Below are positions 61,815-64,000 of a DNA stretch of 64,000 bases, piece after piece. The translations under genes and the position numbers were made by a program. How positions within the stretch are numbered: the first letter of the stretch is position 1; the number at the start of each line of letters is the position of its first letter. Source of the DNA: Roseofilum reptotaenium CS-1145 (GTDB taxonomy: Bacteria > Cyanobacteriota > Cyanobacteriia > Cyanobacteriales > Desertifilaceae); the NCBI RefSeq assembly GCF_028330985.1, contig NZ_JAQMUE010000079.1, forward strand, positions 62,001 to 126,000, given 5' to 3'. A model generated the notes under the pieces. The model saw only the letters and a program-made list of their open reading frames with translations. It was not told where the DNA came from and searched no databases.

Positions 61815-62039
61815 CTAGCGAATAACTACTTATTACTCGATGCTGGATGGGATCGCACTGGACGGGTTCATGCAGTGTTTTTTCATCTGAGGATTCTTGA
61901 TAATAAAATCTGGATTGAGGTCGATGGTACAGAAAAAGGAATTGCCTTAGAATTAATGGAGTTAGGCATTCCTCAAGAAGATATTGTTTTAGGATTTATT
62001 CGCCCCAAAAATCGCCATGTCACTAATTCTGTAGCGTAA
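61815..62039 (+). pseudogene. Truncated xisI (fdxN-element excision controlling factor)
   Basis: An open stretch reads NYLLLDAGWDRTGRVHAVFF, then HLRILDNKIWIEVDGTEKGI and ALELMELGIPQEDIVLGFIR, which is the C-terminal two-thirds of XisI. A TGA lies just upstream in frame and no start codon is available; about 40 N-terminal residues are missing. The stop lies exactly at the edge of the radA fragment, so the last residues may be junctional. No xisH is adjacent. Confidence 0.65.
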
Positions 62040-62219
62040 GCGGCGAAGCTCGGCTTTAAACGGGCGATCGTTCCCAAAGGGCAATCTTTACCTGACTTAG
62101 GGTTAATCATTCTCCTGGTGGGGCGAGTTTTAGATGCCATTGTCTCTGTCATTCCCGTACAACCCCCCTCCGAAAATTTACCAGAGTCCGAGTTGGAATT
62201 GGACGAATTAGACCTTTAG
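62038..62219 (+). pseudogene. Duplicated 3' end of radA
   Basis: This 182-bp stretch is a diverged copy of radA 61044-61225 at a constant offset of 994 bp with no indels. Both end ...GAATTAGACCTTTAG, and the first 45 bp are almost identical. It begins at the xisI stop and carries no start signal, so it is not a functional gene. Confidence 0.85.
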
Positions 62220-62326
62220 ATTTTATTGATACTTGTTTTTTGAGTATTAATTCGCAAGACAGTTGAATAATGCAAATGATATGATATCCCACGATCAAAT
62301 CAAAAAAATCATAAATCAATCATTAA

Positions 62327-63049
62327 ATGAATCAAAAACCAAGATATTTAATTGAAAATATAAACTTAGCTAGTAGTAATGGAATTGCGGCCAAAACACC
62401 TTTTAGTGAAGCCATGTGTCAAGGCATTGATCCTCAACAATACCAGTGTCTGTTAGATGTTGGGTGTGGAAGTGGTATTATTGGTATTTATAGTCTTTTA
62501 AATCATCTTCCTTTTGTCTATTTTAACGACATTCAGCCAGAAGCCATTCACTTGACGCAGTATAATCTCAATGAAGAGCAGATTTCCTCAGAACAATATC
62601 ATATCCTTCAAGGGACTTTTGAATCCATTGATTTATCAAAATATCCTATTGACTTAATTACGTTTAATCCTCCCCAACTACCAACAGATTGGGTAAATAT
62701 TGATATTTTCAAAGAAGAAGGAGAGAAAAAATTTAGAGATGGAGGCAAAGATGGAAAAGCGGTGATTAACCGTTTTTTTGAATGGTTATCAGGACAAGAT
62801 ACCTACAATATTAGTATTCAACTGGGGGTTTCTTCAGTATTAGCGATCGACTCTTTTTTGCAGACTATAGAGAAACAATTTGCTTTTTCAGGAACCAAAA
62901 AATATGAAAACATAGTTCCTGTGCGTCAAATATTGTATCCGGTAGTTACAGCCATGTCACAAAATGAAAAAGATGCTAGAGATATAACATTTCAAGATGG
63001 TATTCTCTACAAAAAAATATACATTTTGGAATTCAAATCAAAACGCTAA
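62327..63049 (+). CDS. HemK-like SAM-dependent methyltransferase
   Basis: A 240-aa class I methyltransferase. SAM motif I is CLLDVGCGSGIIGIYSLLNH, and the NPP(Y/Q) amino-methylating motif is DLITFNPPQLPTDW. It resembles the catalytic domain of glutamine/amine N-methyltransferases, but lacks the N-terminal recognition domain of PrmC, so the substrate is probably small. It is AT-richer than most genes in the window, as is the next gene 26 bp downstream; both may have come in together. The pair suggests a small amino-acid-modifying pathway. Confidence 0.7.
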   Translation: MNQKPRYLIENINLASSNGIAAKTPFSEAMCQGIDPQQYQCLLDVGCGSGIIGIYSLLNHLPFVYFNDIQPEAIHLTQYNLNEEQISSEQYHILQGTFESIDLSKYPIDLITFNPPQLPTDWVNIDIFKEEGEKKFRDGGKDGKAVINRFFEWLSGQDTYNISIQLGVSSVLAIDSFLQTIEKQFAFSGTKKYENIVPVRQILYPVVTAMSQNEKDARDITFQDGILYKKIYILEFKSKR

Positions 63050-63075
63050 TTTTTTAACTCAATTGTTGAACACAA

Positions 63076-64000
63076 ATGAATACAGTAAAATCCATAAAAT
63101 TCATTGATTCTATTGGCCATACTCCTTTAGTAGATTTGAGTGATTGCTGCCATCCTAATTCAGCAAAATTGTATGCAAAATGCGAATTTTTGAATCCAGG
63201 GTATAGCATGAAAGACCGCATTGCCCAATACATTCTCAACCAAGCTGAAGCCAATGAAAAGTTAACCAAGGGAGATACTATTGTTTGTGCTTCTAGTGGA
63301 AATACTGGATGTAGTTTTGCTCTGTTGGCAAGTTTGAAAGGATATAATATTATTGTTGTTACTTCTGAAAAATGCAGCCTAGAGAAGCAAAAGCATATTC
63401 GTTCTTTCAATGCTCAATTGATAGTGGTAGGTAAAGGAAATGATTATATGGAATATGCCCATCAATTAGCTGACAAAAATGGGTATTTTAAGGTCGATCA
63501 ATATAATAATCCCAACAACCCGGAAACTTATTATAAAACATTAGGGCCTGAAATTTGGGAACAAACGAATGGTAGAATTACTCATTTTGTAATGACTGGA
63601 TCTACTTTTGGTTGTATTACTGGTACAGCCAAGTTTCTAAAGAAAAAAAATAACCAAATCAAAGTTATTCTAGCCGATCCTTTACATTCCAATATTTATG
63701 AGTATTATTATCATGCATATTGTCAACATCAATCCGATTATATTGTGAATAAAAAGCAGCCTTATATTATAGAAGGAGCAGGCAAATATAAACCAACAAA
63801 ATGCTTGGATTTTTCTCTGATTGATAAAGTTATTCAAGTTTCCGATGAACAAGCAATTTCGATGTGTCATAAATGACTGCAAACCGAAGGCATTGTTGTT
63901 GGTGGGAGTAGCGGATTAAACGTTTTTGCGAGTAAATGTATCGCCGAACAACTGGATGAGGAATCTGTAGTCGTTACAGTTTTGTGTGATAGTGGTATTA
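63076..64000 (+). pseudogene. PLP-dependent cysteine synthase/CBS-like gene with in-frame TGA, running off the window
   Basis: A beta-family PLP enzyme like cysteine synthase or SbnA. It has the Schiff-base Lys in NPGYSMKDRIAQYIL, SSGNTGCSFALLASLKGYN, and a glycine-loop variant MTGSTFGCITGTAKFLKKK. The frame stops at TGA (63874-63876) after AISMCHK, but then continues in the same frame as LQTEGIVVGGSSGLNVFASK, the expected next block, to the window edge. So a single nonsense codon splits it. It may be a true pseudogene or a sequencing error. Confidence 0.75.

Noticed and set aside
1-64000. tRNA, rRNA, group II intron or CRISPR features
   Set aside because: No T-arm-like GGTTCGA context in intergenic DNA, no rRNA landmarks, no intron domain V and no regular short repeats with spacers were seen.
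1-64000. Individual GCGATCGC palindromes as regulatory sites
   Set aside because: They are the genome-wide HIP1-type palindrome of cyanobacteria, present inside and outside genes without relation to starts.

Overview
The window comes from a phycoerythrin-making cyanobacterium, probably a filamentous Oscillatoriales-type organism; the lineage is inferred. The evidence is: genes for phycocyanin (cpcBA), bilin reductases (pebAB), several phycobiliprotein lyases and rod linkers, photosystem I subunit PsaE and flavodiiron protein Flv3; frequent GCGATCGC (HIP1-type) palindromes; and heptameric GGGAATA/GGCAATA intergenic repeats typical of cyanobacteria.

Region 1 (about 0-16.6 kb) is a light-harvesting antenna island. 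On the minus strand lie cpcB, cpcA, a strong hairpin, then cpcE and cpcF (phycocyanin and its alpha-subunit bilin lyase), followed by pebA-pebB (phycoerythrobilin synthesis). A MscS-type channel, a solo tnpB with its right-end RNA, and a HEAT-repeat protein separate these from a plus-strand phycoerythrin accessory cluster. That cluster holds a small helical protein, a phycobiliprotein-like globin, a CpeS-family lyase, a CpeC-type linker, an unusual CpcD-domain protein with a basic tail, CpeS and CpeT. A coiled-coil protein, another CpeS-family lyase and a pentapeptide-repeat protein close the island.

Region 2 (16.7-27.3 kb) is regulatory and metabolic: a CHASE2 hybrid histidine kinase, a repeat-bearing DUF928 protein, a CHAT-protease/TPR membrane protein, cobO, flv3 and a nuclease-fold hypothetical.

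Region 3 (27.3-35.2 kb) is a RiPP biosynthetic operon of lasso-peptide type. It has a PqqD-like recognition protein (B1), an Asn-synthetase-like cyclase (C), a 54-aa precursor (A), an HprK-like kinase, a PRMT-like methyltransferase, an ABC exporter (D) and a nucleotidyltransferase (N). No B2 leader protease is present, and the predicted core has its only acidic residue at position 10, outside the known 7-9-residue ring sizes.

Region 4 (35.2-51.7 kb) is mostly housekeeping: a multi-GAF pseudokinase, pyrD, an SLH/GHL10 protein, tlyA, a peptide-binding lipoprotein, clpS, two paralogous coiled-coil proteins, psaE and fpg. Its most unusual part is a gene-poor 800-bp stretch at 41.3-42.1 kb. It carries two tandem copies (363-bp period) of a promoter-driven unit with an identical -35/-10 pair, a leaderless 21-codon reading frame and a structured tail: twin small RNAs or micropeptide genes.

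Region 5 (51.7-64 kb) holds a 2355-aa protein with three eCIS-core (DUF4157) HELTH domains, a Uma2 nuclease and radA. It then becomes a scarred segment with a ribbon-helix-helix antitoxin remnant, an AbrB-type gene, a truncated xisI and a duplicated radA 3' end. A methyltransferase and a PLP enzyme interrupted by an in-frame TGA run to the window edge.
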